Origin: Frateuria_A yonginensis
GTDB taxonomy: Bacteria; Pseudomonadota; Gammaproteobacteria; Xanthomonadales; Rhodanobacteraceae
Assembly: GCF_037137055.1 (NCBI RefSeq)
Contig: NZ_JBBBNY010000001.1
Location: 62,001 to 126,000, forward strand
Reading direction: 5' to 3'
Length of the DNA stretch: 64,000 bases
Positions 19,102 to 31,100 of this stretch are shown here, piece after piece. How positions within the stretch are numbered: position 1 is the stretch's first letter; each line of letters starts with the position of its first letter. The notes beneath the pieces are model-generated. The model did no database searches. It was given only the letters and a program-made list of their open reading frames with translations, and had not been told where the DNA came from. The position numbers and the translations under genes are program-made.

Positions 19102-20787
19102 GTGAACGAAACCACCCGTCTGTCCCGCTATGCACGGATCGGTGCGTTCCTGCTGCGCTATCGCAAGGCGGGGCTGTTCAGCGGGCTGGACCTGGACATC
19201 CAGGAGGCCGCGCTGGCGGACGAGGGCGAAGCGATCAAGCCGGGCCAGCCGGAGCAGTTCGTCGACGAACTCGAGGCGCTGGGCCCCACCTTCATCAAGG
19301 TCGGGCAGGCACTCTCCACTCGCCCGGACATGGTCCCGGCGCCCTACATCGCAGCGCTGGAACGCATGCAGGACGACGTGGCGCCGGTGCCGGTGGCCGA
19401 GATCCGCAAGATCGTCGAGGCGGAGCTGCGCGTGCGCATCGGCACGCTGTTCGCGCACTTCGACGACGAGCCGCTGGCTGCCGGCTCGGTGGCGCAGGTG
19501 CACGCGGCGATGCTGCGCGACGGCCGCCAGGTGGTACTGAAGGTGCAGCGGCCGCACATCGCGCAGACCCTGCGCGAGGACCTGGCGATCCTGGAGAAGC
19601 TCGCCGGCGCCGCCGACCGCCTGACCGACGTGGGGCGCCGCTACGGCTTCGCCGGCCTGGTCAATGAGTTGCGCCACAGCCTGGCCAGCGAGATCAACTT
19701 CGAGCTGGAGGCGGAGAACCTGCGCCGCTTCGCCGAGAACCTGCGCGGCTACGACCACCTGCACGTGCCGCTCCCGCTGGACGACCTGACCACCACCCGC
19801 GTGCTGACCATGCAGCGCGTGCGCGGCATCAAGGTCACCCACGTCCCGCCGCTGCGGCGCATCGAGCATCCGCTGCACGAACAGGCGCGCGAACTGCTGC
19901 GGGCCTACCTGGACCAGGTGTTCGTGCACGGCCTGGTGCACGCCGACCCGCATCCGGGCAACGTACTGCTGATGGACGACAACCGGCTCGCCTTGTTCGA
20001 CCTGGGCATGGTCGCCCGCCTCGCACCGCGCACGCGCCACCAGCTGCTCAAATTGATGCTGGGCGCCATCTCCGGCAACGGCGACCAGGTGGGCGAGATC
20101 AGCGAGTCGCTGGGCACGCCGCTGGAGGATTTCCGCCACACCCTCTATCGCCGCCAGGTGGAGCAGCTGGTGGCGAGCTACGTGGGCCTGCACAACTCCA
20201 GCAAGCAGTTCTCGGAAGGGCGCCTGGTGCTGGAACTGGCGCGCGTGGGCGCCGCCTGCGGCCTGCGCCCGCCGCCGGAACTGAGCATCCTGGGCAAGAC
20301 CCTGCTCAACCTGGAGGCGGTCACCGGCGCGCTGGACCCGACCATCGACACCCGGCGCGTGGTTGAGCAGCACCTGCAGCAGGTGCTGCGTCGCCAGGCC
20401 CTGGGTTCGCTCTCCCCGGCGAACATCGCCAGCGAATGGCTGGACCTGCAGGAACTGGCGCGACACACCCCGCAGCACGTCGCCTCGATCATGCGCACGC
20501 TGGCGGAGAACCGTCTGCGCATCCGCGTCGACGGGCTCGAGGAATCGCACATGATGGAGAGCCTGCAGAAGATCGCCAACCGCATCAGCGCCGGCGTGAT
20601 CGTGGCCGCGCTGGTGATCGGCGCGGCGCTCACCGCGCGCATGCAGGACGGGCCCAGGCTGTTCGGGCTGCCGGTGCTCTCCACGCTGTTCATCATCGCC
20701 GCCGGCGTGCTGGGCCTGGGCCTCATCGTCAGCGCGCTGCGGCGCGACGGCAAGGTGGAGCGGGCGGCCAACCGGCCACCGGATTGA
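19102..20787 (+). CDS. ubiB: UbiB/ABC1 (AarF)-family atypical kinase
   Basis: 561 residues from a GTG at 19102 (MNETTRLSRYARIGAFLLRY); the reading frame is open further upstream but without homology. The ABC1 signature KxGQ is in FIKVGQALSTRPDMVP, with the catalytic lysine in VVLKVQRPH, the NELRHSLASEINFELEAEN block, HADPHPGNVL and the metal-binding LFDLGMV. Two membrane helices close the protein (VIVAALVIGAALTARM and LFIIAAGVLGLGLIVSAL). UbiB is an ATPase needed for coenzyme Q synthesis, probably moving lipid intermediates. Here it is not beside ubiE or ubiJ, so it could be a UbiB paralogue. Confidence 0.87.
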   Translation: MNETTRLSRYARIGAFLLRYRKAGLFSGLDLDIQEAALADEGEAIKPGQPEQFVDELEALGPTFIKVGQALSTRPDMVPAPYIAALERMQDDVAPVPVAEIRKIVEAELRVRIGTLFAHFDDEPLAAGSVAQVHAAMLRDGRQVVLKVQRPHIAQTLREDLAILEKLAGAADRLTDVGRRYGFAGLVNELRHSLASEINFELEAENLRRFAENLRGYDHLHVPLPLDDLTTTRVLTMQRVRGIKVTHVPPLRRIEHPLHEQARELLRAYLDQVFVHGLVHADPHPGNVLLMDDNRLALFDLGMVARLAPRTRHQLLKLMLGAISGNGDQVGEISESLGTPLEDFRHTLYRRQVEQLVASYVGLHNSSKQFSEGRLVLELARVGAACGLRPPPELSILGKTLLNLEAVTGALDPTIDTRRVVEQHLQQVLRRQALGSLSPANIASEWLDLQELARHTPQHVASIMRTLAENRLRIRVDGLEESHMMESLQKIANRISAGVIVAALVIGAALTARMQDGPRLFGLPVLSTLFIIAAGVLGLGLIVSALRRDGKVERAANRPPD

Positions 20788-20807
20788 GCGTGCTCATCAC
20801 GCTGATG

Positions 20808-20884
20808 TGAGAGCGAGCTTGCTGGCGATGCTCTGGCTCGGATGCCCGTTAAAGCCAAAAGCATCGCGGGCAAGCTCGCTCCTA
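20808..20884. repeat. REP pair after ubiB
   Basis: GAGCGAGCTTGCTGGCGATG at 20811 pairs with GCATCGCGGGCAAGCTCGCT near 20861-20880. The arms carry two mismatches. It lies between the convergent ubiB and radical SAM genes, where it may also end transcription from both sides. Confidence 0.8.
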
Positions 20885-20909
20885 CAAACGGCATGCGCGG
20901 GGATGGCGG

Positions 20910-22004
20910 CTAGAACAACTCGCCCTGCGGCGAGGACTTGCGTGGCGGCACGAAGCGCGCGGTATCCAGCTGGAGATCGCGCGCGCGGCCGTAGCCGTGC
21001 CTGCGGCAGGCGACCTCGAAGCGGCGCCGGAGCAGCTGGGCGAACACGCCCTGCCCGCGCATGCGGGTACGGAAGTCGCTGTCGTAGTCGCGCCCGCCGT
21101 TCATCTGCTGCACCAGGCTCATCACGTGCGCGGCGCGCTGCGGCGCATGCAGCGCCAGCCACTCGCGGAACAGCGTCTTCAGTTCGTACGGCAGGCGCAG
21201 CACGGTGTAGCCGGCGCAGCGCGCGCCGGCGGCATGCGCCTGCTCGAGCACGGCTTCCATGTCGTGGTCGTTGAGCGCCGGGATGATCGGCGCCACCAGC
21301 ACGCCCACCGGCACGCCCGCCTCCGCCAGCGCGGCGATCGCCTTGATGCGCCGGTGCGGCGCACTGGCGCGCGGCTCCAGCTTGGCCGCCAGGTGGTTGT
21401 CCAGCGAATTGACCGAGACGAACACCTGCACGAGGTTTTCATGCGCCATCGCCGCGAGCAGGTCGAGATCGCGCTCGACCAGCGCGTTCTTGGTGACCAG
21501 GGTGCAGGGGTGACGGCACTCGGCAAGCAGCTCCAGCGCCGCGCGCGTCAGCCGCCAGCGCTTCTCCACCGGCTGGTAGGGGTCGGTGTTGCTGCCGATG
21601 TTGATCGGGCTCGGCCGGTAGCCCGGCCTGGCGAGCTCGGCGCGCAGCACCTCGGCCAGGTTGGTCTTGGCGCGCAGGCGCGTCTCGAAGTCCAGCCCGG
21701 GCGAGAGGTTGAGGTAGCCGTGCGAGGGTCGCGCGTAGCAGTAGATGCAGCCGTGCTCGCAGCCGCGGTAGGGATTGAGCGCCTGCTCGAAGGCGATGTC
21801 CGGCGAGTCGTTGCGCGTGATGACGCTGCGCGCGCGCTCCCCGGTGACCTCGGTACGCGGCCGCGGCGCATCCTCGTCCAGCAGCAGGCTCTGCCAGCCG
21901 TCGTCCTCGGCCTGGTGGCGCACGCTCTCGAAGCGCCCCTCCGGATTGGAGGCGGCGCCGCGGCCCTTGCGGGCGTACGCTGCGGTGGGATCGACGGGCG
22001 GCAT
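20910..22004 (-). CDS. PA0069-family radical SAM protein
   Basis: 364 residues. The 4Fe-4S cluster motif CxxxCxxC is CEHGCIYCYARPSH near residue 81-94; then comes NIGSNTDPYQPVEKRW, typical of the spore photoproduct lyase-like PA0069 branch. The C-terminal part has FREWLALHAPQRAAHVMSLVQQ and the ending KSSPQGELF. The reaction of this branch is unknown. The N-terminus begins MPPVDPTAAYARKGRGAASN, a conserved family start (GRGAxSNPxxRF). It is monocistronic and convergent with ubiB. Confidence 0.92.
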   Translation of the reverse strand: MPPVDPTAAYARKGRGAASNPEGRFESVRHQAEDDGWQSLLLDEDAPRPRTEVTGERARSVITRNDSPDIAFEQALNPYRGCEHGCIYCYARPSHGYLNLSPGLDFETRLRAKTNLAEVLRAELARPGYRPSPINIGSNTDPYQPVEKRWRLTRAALELLAECRHPCTLVTKNALVERDLDLLAAMAHENLVQVFVSVNSLDNHLAAKLEPRASAPHRRIKAIAALAEAGVPVGVLVAPIIPALNDHDMEAVLEQAHAAGARCAGYTVLRLPYELKTLFREWLALHAPQRAAHVMSLVQQMNGGRDYDSDFRTRMRGQGVFAQLLRRRFEVACRRHGYGRARDLQLDTARFVPPRKSSPQGELF

Positions 22005-22057
22005 GCGCGCGGAGCATAGCCGCCGGTCGTCTCAACCCGCGCGACGCCGACCGCGCG

Positions 22058-23716
22058 TCAGTCCTGCAGGTCCACGTGGCGCGTCTCGGGCAGGAAGGCC
22101 AGTCCGATCACGCAGGTCATCAACGCGATCACCACCGGGTACCACAGCCCCGCGTAGAAGTTGCCGGTGGCCGCCACGATGCCGAACGACACCGAGGGCA
22201 GGAAGCCACCGAACCAGCCGTTGCCGATGTGGTACGGCAGGCTCATCGAGGTGTAGCGGATGCGGGTGGGGAACATCTCCACCAGCCAGGCGGCGATGGG
22301 GCCGTAGACCATGGTCACGTAGATCACCAGGATCGCCAGCAGCACCAGCAGCATCGGGTAGTTCGACTGTGCCGGGTCCGCCTTGGCCGGGTAGCCGGCC
22401 GCACCGAGCGCCGCGCCCACCTGCTCGCCGAAGGCCGCGCTGCGCGCGGCGAACGCGGCCTTGTCCAGCGCGCGGCCGTCGAACGAGCTGAACTCCTGGC
22501 TGCCCACCGCCACCCTCGCGACGGTGCCGGGGGCAACCTCGACGTTCTCGTAGGGCACGCCGCGCTTGGCCAGGAAGCTCTTGGCCACGTCGCAGGAGCG
22601 GGTAAAGGTCTTCTTGCCGACCAGGTCGATCTGCAGGCTGCAGTCGGCCGGATCGGCCAGCACGCGCACCGGCGCGCTCGCGCTGGCCGCCTCGATTGCC
22701 GGATTGCCGAAGTGGGTGAGCCCCTTGAAGATCGGGAAGTAGGTCAGCGCCGCCAGCAGGCAGCCGGCCAGCACCACCGGCTTGCGCCCGATGCGGTCGG
22801 ACAGCCAGCCGAACACCACGAAGAACGGCGTGCCGATCAGCAGCGCGCCGGCGATCAGCAATTGGGTGGTGGTGGCATCGATCTTCAGCGTGGTGCCCAG
22901 GAAGTACATCGCATAGAACTGCCCGCAGTACCACACCACGGCCTGGCCGGCGGTGGCGCCGAGCAGCGCCAGGATCACGCGCTTCAGGTTCGGCCAGCGC
23001 AGGAACGACTCGGTCAGCGGCGCCGTCGAGTGCTTGCCCTCGGCCTTCATCTGCTGGAACACCGGCGACTCGGCCAGTTGCAGGCGGATGTACACCGACA
23101 CCGCCAGCAACACCGCCGAGAGCAGGAACGGCACGCGCCAGCCCCAGCTGTCGAAGGCCTCGCCCAGCAGCAGCTTGCACCCGAGGATCACCAGCAGCGA
23201 CAGGAACAGGCCGAAGGTGGCGGTGATCTGGATGAAGCTGGTGTACAGGCCGCGCTTGCCGTTGGGCGCGTGCTCGGCCACGTAGGTCGCCGCGCCGCCG
23301 TACTCGCCACCCAGGGCCAGGCCCTGCAGCAGGCGCAGGGCGATCAGGATCGCCGGCGCCGCCACGCCGATCGCGCCGTAGCCGGGCAGCACGCCGACCA
23401 GGAAGGTGGACAGGCCCATGATCACGATGGTGATCAGGAAGGTGTACTTGCGCCCGACCAGGTCGCCCAGGCGGCCGAACACCAGCGCGCCGAACGGGCG
23501 CACGGCGAAGCCGGCGGCGAAGGCGAGCAGCGCGAACACCAGCTGGCTGGCGTCGTTGAGGCCGGAGAAGAACTGCTTGCCGATCAGCACGGCCAGCGAG
23601 CCGTACAGGTAGAAGTCGTACCACTCGAACACGGTGCCCAGGCTGGACGCGAGGATCACGCGCCGGTGGCGCGTGTCCAGCGCCGCGCCGCGCGCCTCGA
23701 TTGCGGTTGTCGCCAT
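22058..23716 (-). CDS. MHS-family MFS transporter with large insertion
   Basis: 552 residues from the ATG at 23716 (MATTAIEARGAALDTRHRRV). The MFS/MHS features are SLGTVFEWYDFYLYGSLAVL in helix 1 and RPFGALVFGRLGDLVGRKYT after helix 2, the metabolite:H+ symporter signature. Unlike usual 430-residue members it carries about 120 extra residues (about 332-452) between helices 8 and 9 regions, rich in charged residues and with two cysteines (DPADCSLQID, FTRSCDVAKSF), likely periplasmic. It lies downstream of the porin gene on the same strand and is divergent in direction from acsA; import of acetate or another small carboxylate is inferred from that setting. Confidence 0.88.
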   Translation of the reverse strand: MATTAIEARGAALDTRHRRVILASSLGTVFEWYDFYLYGSLAVLIGKQFFSGLNDASQLVFALLAFAAGFAVRPFGALVFGRLGDLVGRKYTFLITIVIMGLSTFLVGVLPGYGAIGVAAPAILIALRLLQGLALGGEYGGAATYVAEHAPNGKRGLYTSFIQITATFGLFLSLLVILGCKLLLGEAFDSWGWRVPFLLSAVLLAVSVYIRLQLAESPVFQQMKAEGKHSTAPLTESFLRWPNLKRVILALLGATAGQAVVWYCGQFYAMYFLGTTLKIDATTTQLLIAGALLIGTPFFVVFGWLSDRIGRKPVVLAGCLLAALTYFPIFKGLTHFGNPAIEAASASAPVRVLADPADCSLQIDLVGKKTFTRSCDVAKSFLAKRGVPYENVEVAPGTVARVAVGSQEFSSFDGRALDKAAFAARSAAFGEQVGAALGAAGYPAKADPAQSNYPMLLVLLAILVIYVTMVYGPIAAWLVEMFPTRIRYTSMSLPYHIGNGWFGGFLPSVSFGIVAATGNFYAGLWYPVVIALMTCVIGLAFLPETRHVDLQD

Positions 23717-23825
23717 GTCGTTCCCCTCCGCGAAGACGGCAGCCCGCCCCCGGGTGCCGCGATAGGAGCGCGCGGCCGCGGCCGCGACGCCCCGCAAGCA
23801 CGGCCGTCGCCGGCCGCGCGCGTTG

Positions 23826-25211
23826 TCAGAAGTGGTACAGCGCGTTCAGGCTGAGCTGGTTGCCGCTGGTGGTGCGGCGGGTGGTGCCGTCGGTGGTGAT
23901 GTCGAGCTTGTCGTACATCCACTCCATGCCGAGCTCGTAGGCGCCGGCGGCGTACTGCAGGCTGAGCGCGGCCTGGCGGTTGCGCAGCCGGCCGGTGGCG
24001 CCGTTGCCGAGCCAGGCGAGCACGTCCTCGCGGTCCGGCTTGCTGATGCCGTAGAACGCGTTGAGGCTCCACGCCGGCGTGAAGCTGTAGCCTGCCTGCA
24101 CGAAACCGCCGCGTTCGCTGATGTCGCCGAACTGCGCCAACGCGCCGAAGATCGGCCCCAGGCCCTTGCCGGCGTAGACCAGGCCCTTGAACATCCACGG
24201 GCCCGGCTTCCACTGCCCGCCCACCTCGTAGCCGGTGCTGGTGATGCTGGACTGCACCGGCGTGGGCGTGGTGCCGTCGACGCCGGACAGGTCCACCCGC
24301 GCCCAGTGCGCCACCGCGTAGGCCAGCCAGGTCGTGTCCTGCACGCGCAGGCGCGCCTCCACCTGCGGGCGGAAGCCGGCGTTGCCGGCAGTGAGGTAGT
24401 TCACGTTGTCGCCGGGGCCGCTCCAGGACCCTTCGAAGGCGCCCAGGTCCAGCCGCCACTTCGGGCCGTCGCTGCCGTGGTTGAGCTCCTGCATCCACAC
24501 CACGCCGGGGAAGCGCCAGCCGACGAAGCCGGCGCCGAAGCCCAGCGGGAAGGCGATGTGCGAGAGCGAGGTCGGCGTGTTGTCGAGCGGGAACATCAGG
24601 TCCCACTGCTGGCCGATGCGCACGGTGCTGCCGGTGCCCGGGTTGGTCAGGTCCATGTAGGCCTGGCGCAGGCGCGGTGTCGGTTGCTGCTGGCTGTACG
24701 GGCCGGTGCCGTTGAAGCCGCCGAAGAAGTCCATCTCGATGCGGCCGCCGCCGTTCCATTCACCGGCGAGCTTGGCGCCGCTGAAGTCGAGCCAGAAGCG
24801 CGTGTTGCGCACGTCCACGCCGGTCAGGCGGCCGCTCGAGCCGGGCACCGGGTACTCGGCATTCTGGCCGTTGCCGAAGGTGAAGCTGCGGTTCTGCGCG
24901 AAGGCGCTGGCGCTGATGAAGCCGTGCAGCGCCACCGAGGTACCGGGCGCGGTGGTGAAGGCCGGCTTGGCCGGCGCGGCGGCGACGCTGGTCGCAGCGG
25001 CGGCCGGTGCGGGCGCAGGCGACGGTCGGGCCGCCTGCTGCGCCTGGATCATGCCCTTGAGCTCGGCCAGCTCGCGTTCGAGCTGGGCCACGCGCTGCTC
25101 GAGCTGCTGCTCGCGCGTGGCGTCCTGCGCATGGCCGGTCAGCGGCAGGCCCAGCGCCACGGCGAGCGCAAGCGCCAGCGGCCGGCGATGGATGCGTGCA
25201 TGCAATCTCAT
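23826..25211 (-). CDS. Outer-membrane porin-like beta-barrel protein
   Basis: 461 residues. A signal peptide (MRLHARIHRRPLALALAVAL, ending at GHAQ) is followed by a coiled coil at about 30-65 (REQQLEQRVAQLERELAELK) and an alanine/proline linker, then a barrel with alternating strands ending in SLNALYHF, whose terminal Phe is the outer-membrane sorting signal. The coiled coil plus barrel plan is seen in OprO/DcaP-like trimeric porins. The gene is head to head with acsA and upstream of the MHS transporter, so it probably lets a small organic acid through the outer membrane; that substrate link is inference. Confidence 0.83.
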   Translation of the reverse strand: MRLHARIHRRPLALALAVALGLPLTGHAQDATREQQLEQRVAQLERELAELKGMIQAQQAARPSPAPAPAAAATSVAAAPAKPAFTTAPGTSVALHGFISASAFAQNRSFTFGNGQNAEYPVPGSSGRLTGVDVRNTRFWLDFSGAKLAGEWNGGGRIEMDFFGGFNGTGPYSQQQPTPRLRQAYMDLTNPGTGSTVRIGQQWDLMFPLDNTPTSLSHIAFPLGFGAGFVGWRFPGVVWMQELNHGSDGPKWRLDLGAFEGSWSGPGDNVNYLTAGNAGFRPQVEARLRVQDTTWLAYAVAHWARVDLSGVDGTTPTPVQSSITSTGYEVGGQWKPGPWMFKGLVYAGKGLGPIFGALAQFGDISERGGFVQAGYSFTPAWSLNAFYGISKPDREDVLAWLGNGATGRLRNRQAALSLQYAAGAYELGMEWMYDKLDITTDGTTRRTTSGNQLSLNALYHF

Positions 25212-25276
25212 GGCGTGCTTCTCCCCACGAAGTGCGGCGAGCATGGGCATGCTGCGCTGCGCGCGGCTATTCGCCC

Positions 25277-25295
25277 TTGGTCTAGGCTCGACCAA
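25277..25295. promoter_or_regulatory. Perfect dyad in the porin/acsA divergent promoter region
   Basis: TTGGTC (25277-25282) and GACCAA (25290-25295) are exact inverted copies with a 7-base centre. It is 66 bases from the porin start and 107 bases from the acsA start, a good place for a regulator that acts on both directions. The LuxR-type regulator encoded after acsA is the candidate. No site for it is known to me, so the link is inference. Confidence 0.4.
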
Positions 25296-25401
25296 AGTCG
25301 AAGCGGGGGCTTCCGCCGCTTCGCGCGCGCGGGGCTACACTCGGACGGTTGCCGGCGCGTCCGGCCCCTCTTTCCTTCCACCCTCGGCCAGGAGGCTCTC
25401 C

Positions 25402-27342
<1,941 letters not shown>

Positions 27343-27484
27343 ATCGGGGAGCCGGGAAGCACGCACGGGCAACAGCGGGCCGCCCGCCATGCGGGAGCGC
27401 GCCCGGTAGCCGGCGTCACCGGCTCGTCGTGTCGGTCCGCCGAAGGTCCCCCGTTGCCCGCTCCCCGTTCCCCGCCTTGCGCCC

Positions 27485-28153
27485 ATGCCCGATGTCCTGA
27501 TCGCCGACGACCATCCGCTGTTCCGCGACGCGCTGGAGCGCGCGGTGCTGCAGGCCCTGCCGGACGCCCGGGTGCACGGCGCCGACAGCGTGCACGCGCT
27601 GCTCGGGCTGATCGAACGGCACCCGGAGGCGGACCTGCTGCTGCTCGACCTGCACATGCCCGGCGCACGCGGCTATTCCGCGCTGGCGCACATCCGCGGC
27701 CAGTACCCGGGCCTGCCGATCCTGGTGGTGTCCGGGCACGAGGAAGCCCAGGTGGCGCGTCGCGCGGTGGCGCACGGTGCGGCGGCGTACATCCCCAAGT
27801 CGACCCCGGCCGAGGGCATTGCGGCGGCGATCCGCGCGGTGCTCGAGGGCGACGTCTGGCTGCCGCCGGCGATGGCCGGCCACGGCGAGCTGGCGGCGCA
27901 CGAGGCGGACGTGGCCGCGCGCGTGGCCACGCTCACGCCGCAGCAGTTCCGCGTGCTGACCATGCTCGCCGACGGCCTGCTCAACAAGCAGATCGCCTTC
28001 GAACTGGGCGTGTCCGAAGCGACCGTGAAGGCCCACATGACCGCGATCATGCGCAAGCTGGGCGTCAACAACCGCACCCAGGTGGCGCTCGCCGCCAGCC
28101 AGCTCGCGCTCGAGCCGGGCAACATGCCGCCGTCGATGCCCGAGGGCGACTGA
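27485..28153 (+). CDS. crbR: LuxR/NarL-type response regulator, CrbR/ErdR-like
   Basis: 222 residues. Receiver domain 1-125 with ADDHPLF acidic pair, phospho-acceptor D55 in LLLLDLHMPGARG and K104 region IPKSTP. The DNA-binding helix-turn-helix at about 155-210 reads LTPQQFRVLTMLADGLLNKQ and LGVSEATVKAHMTAIMRKLG. Placed 142 bases after acsA on the same strand and convergent with the large hybrid kinase. By similarity in layout and domains it matches CrbR/ErdR (acetate-responsive activator of acs). The name rests on context as well as domains, so confidence for the symbol is lower than for the family. Confidence 0.85.
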   Translation: MPDVLIADDHPLFRDALERAVLQALPDARVHGADSVHALLGLIERHPEADLLLLDLHMPGARGYSALAHIRGQYPGLPILVVSGHEEAQVARRAVAHGAAAYIPKSTPAEGIAAAIRAVLEGDVWLPPAMAGHGELAAHEADVAARVATLTPQQFRVLTMLADGLLNKQIAFELGVSEATVKAHMTAIMRKLGVNNRTQVALAASQLALEPGNMPPSMPEGD

Positions 28154-28194
28154 CCCGGCACGGCAGCCGGCCGGAGCGCTCGAGCGCGCCCGCC

Positions 28195-31100
28195 TCACGC
28201 CTTCGGCGGGTTGCGCAGCAGGGCGGTGAGCAGCGCGCGCAGCGCGGCCGGCCGCACCGGCTTGTGCAGCAGCGGATAGCCCGACGCGCGCGCGCGCTGC
28301 TTCAGCTCGGTACTGCCGTCGGCGGTGATCATGGCGGTCGGCGGCAGTTGGCCCAGCGCCGTGCGCAAGGTATCCAGCGCCTGCAGGCCGTCGACGCCGT
28401 CGGCCAGGTGATAGTCGGCCAGCAGCAGGTCGACCGGCGCGCGCTCGAGTTCGGCGCGCGCCTGCGCCGCATCCAGCGCCACGCGGCAGTCCACGCCCCA
28501 GCGGTGCAGCAGGGCCTGCATGCCGTCGAGGATGGCCTGGTCGTTGTCCAGGCACAGCACGGTCAGCGGCAGGCGCTCGTCGGCGCCGCTGCGCGGCAAT
28601 CCGGGCCGCGGCGGCGGCGGCACGGCGGCGCGCGGCACGCTGATCGCGAAGCCGCTGCCATGCCCCACGCGCGAGCGCAGGTCCAGGCGATGGCCGAGCA
28701 TGCCGGCGATGCGGTCGCAGATCGACAGGCCCAGGCCCAGGCCGCGTTCGCCCCAGGGCGAAGGCCGATCGAGCTGCTGGAACTCGCCGAAGATGCGCGC
28801 GCGCTGTTCCTCGGCGATGCCCGGCCCGGTGTCCCACACTTCGATGCGCACCGTGTCGCCGCAGCGGCGGGCGCCGAGCAGCACGCCGCCGCTGCGGGTG
28901 TAACGCAGCGCGTTGGAGAGGAAGTTCTGCAGCACGCGGCGCAGCAGCTGCGGGTCGCTGCGCACGCCCAGCCGCGTTGGCGCCACGCGCAGGCGCAGCC
29001 CGCGCTGGGCGGCGATCACGGCGAACTGCGCCTTGAGCGAGTCGAATAACTCCATCAGCGCGAAGCTGGCCGGTTCGGGCTGGTAGCGGCCGGCGTCCAG
29101 CCGCGAGACGTCCAGCAGCGCCTCGAGCAGGTCTTCCGCGGCGCGGAACGAGGCCTCGATGCGTTCGGCCAGTTGCGCCGCCTCGCCGTCCAGCGTGGGA
29201 TGCTGGCGCAGCGCCGAGGTGAACAGGCGGGCTGCATTGAGCGGCTGCAGCAGGTCGTGGCTGGCGGCGGCGAGGAAGCGCGTCTTGGACATGTTCGCCG
29301 CCTCCGCGACGCGCTGCGCACGGGCGGTCGCCGCCAGCGCCTCGGACAGCTCGGCGGTACGCAGCTGCACGCGCTGTTCCAGCGTCTCGTTGGCCTCGAT
29401 CAGCGCCTGCTCGGCGCGCTTGTAGGCGGTGACATCGGAGTAGGTGGTGACGTAGCCGCCGCCGGGCAGCGCGCGGCCGCGCATCTCGATCACCGTGCCG
29501 TCCGGGCGCACGCGCTCGAACACGTGCGGGGTGCCGGCGCGCAGGTGCCGGATGCGTTTGGCGACATGCTCGTCCACCTCGCCCGGACCGCATTCGCCGT
29601 GCTCGGCGTTCCAGCGGATCAGGTCGGCCACCGACACGCCCACGTAGACCATGCCGTCGGGGTAACCGAACAGTTCCAGATAGCGCCGGTTCCAGGCGAC
29701 CACGCGCATCCGCGCGTCGACCACGCTGATGCCCTGCGAGACGTTCTCCAGCGTGGTGGACAAAAGTTCGCGGTTGAAGCGCAGCTCCTGCGAGGCCTCG
29801 TCCATCAGCGCCATCGCCTCGGCGATGTCCAGGCCGGTGCCGGACAGCGCCCCCATCAGGATGCGTCGCGCGCTGGCCGCGCCCACCGCGCCGGCGAGCA
29901 GGCGCTCGGTGGCCTGGATGAGCGCGCGGTCGGCGGCCTCGCCCGGCTGCAGTGGCCTGTCGCGGCGCCGGGCATAGGCATCGAACGCGCGGCGTGCGCT
30001 GCGCTCGCCGACGATCCGTTCGGCCAGCGTGCGCAGGTCGCCCACCGTGACGCGGCCGCGCCAGTTGCCGCTGGCCGCGTCGCGGTCGATCGACGGGGCG
30101 ACGAACAGCGCCGCGTGCAGGCGTTCCTCCAGGCTCGGCCGGCGGTGCAGCGAAACGAACACCAGGCAGCCGATGTTGGCGAGCAGTGACCAGAACGTGC
30201 CGTGCATCACCGGATCCCAGCCGCTCAGATGGAACAGCGCCTGCGGGCGCAGCCAGGCCAGCCCCCACGGGCCCTGTTCCAGCCACGGGCCGCTGTGGCT
30301 CAGGGCCGGCAGCAGCAGCGTGTAGCTCCACACCAGGAAGCCGGCCACCAGGCCGGTGGCGACGCCGCGGCGGCTCGCGCCACCCCAGTACAGCGCAGCG
30401 ACGATGGCCGGGGCGAACTGCGCCACCGCGGCGAAGGCGAGCAGGCCGGTGGCGGCGAGGTTCTGCGCATCGGCCGCCACCCGGTAGTAGGCATAGGCCA
30501 TCGCCGCCAGCAGCACGATCGCCACACGGCGCACGCGCAACACCAGCCGCGACAGGTCGCTGCGCTGTTCCAGGCGCAGGCGCCGGACCCGCAGCAGGGC
30601 CGGCATCACCAGGTCGTTGCTGATCATCGTGGCCAGCGCGACGGCGGTGACCACCACCATGCCGGTGGCTGCGGAGAAGCCGCCGATGAAGGCGAGCACC
30701 GCCATGCCGCGGTCGCCCAGCACCAGCGGCAGGTTCAGCAGCCAGGCATCGGCGGCACCACCGGCCACCTGCGGCAGCCGCATGCCGGTGGCGAGGATCG
30801 GCAGCACGCCCAGGCTGATCACCGCCATGTACAGCGGCAACACCCAGCGCGCCTTGCCGAGGTCGCGCGGGTCCTCGCACTCCACTACGCCGATCTGGAA
30901 CTGGCGCGGCAGGCAGAACATCGCGCAGAAGGCGAGCAGCGTCTGCGCCAGGAATCCGGGCGAGACGCCCTGCGTGAGGTGGCGGGCGGGCAACTGCAGT
31001 GTGGCGGCCAGGCCCGGGCCGTGCCACCACGCGTAGACGGCCAGCGCGACGAACGCCAGCAGCTTGATCAGCGATTCGAGCGCGATCGCCAGCATCAGAC

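Noticed and set aside
23755..23800. REP copy after the MHS gene (GATAGGAGCGCGCGGCC)
   Set aside because: Only the first bases match; the stem differs and no inverted partner follows.
22076..23854. A 592-residue plus-strand frame opposite the MHS transporter
   Set aside because: His/Arg/Gln-rich antisense shadow; the membrane protein on the other strand has clear motifs.
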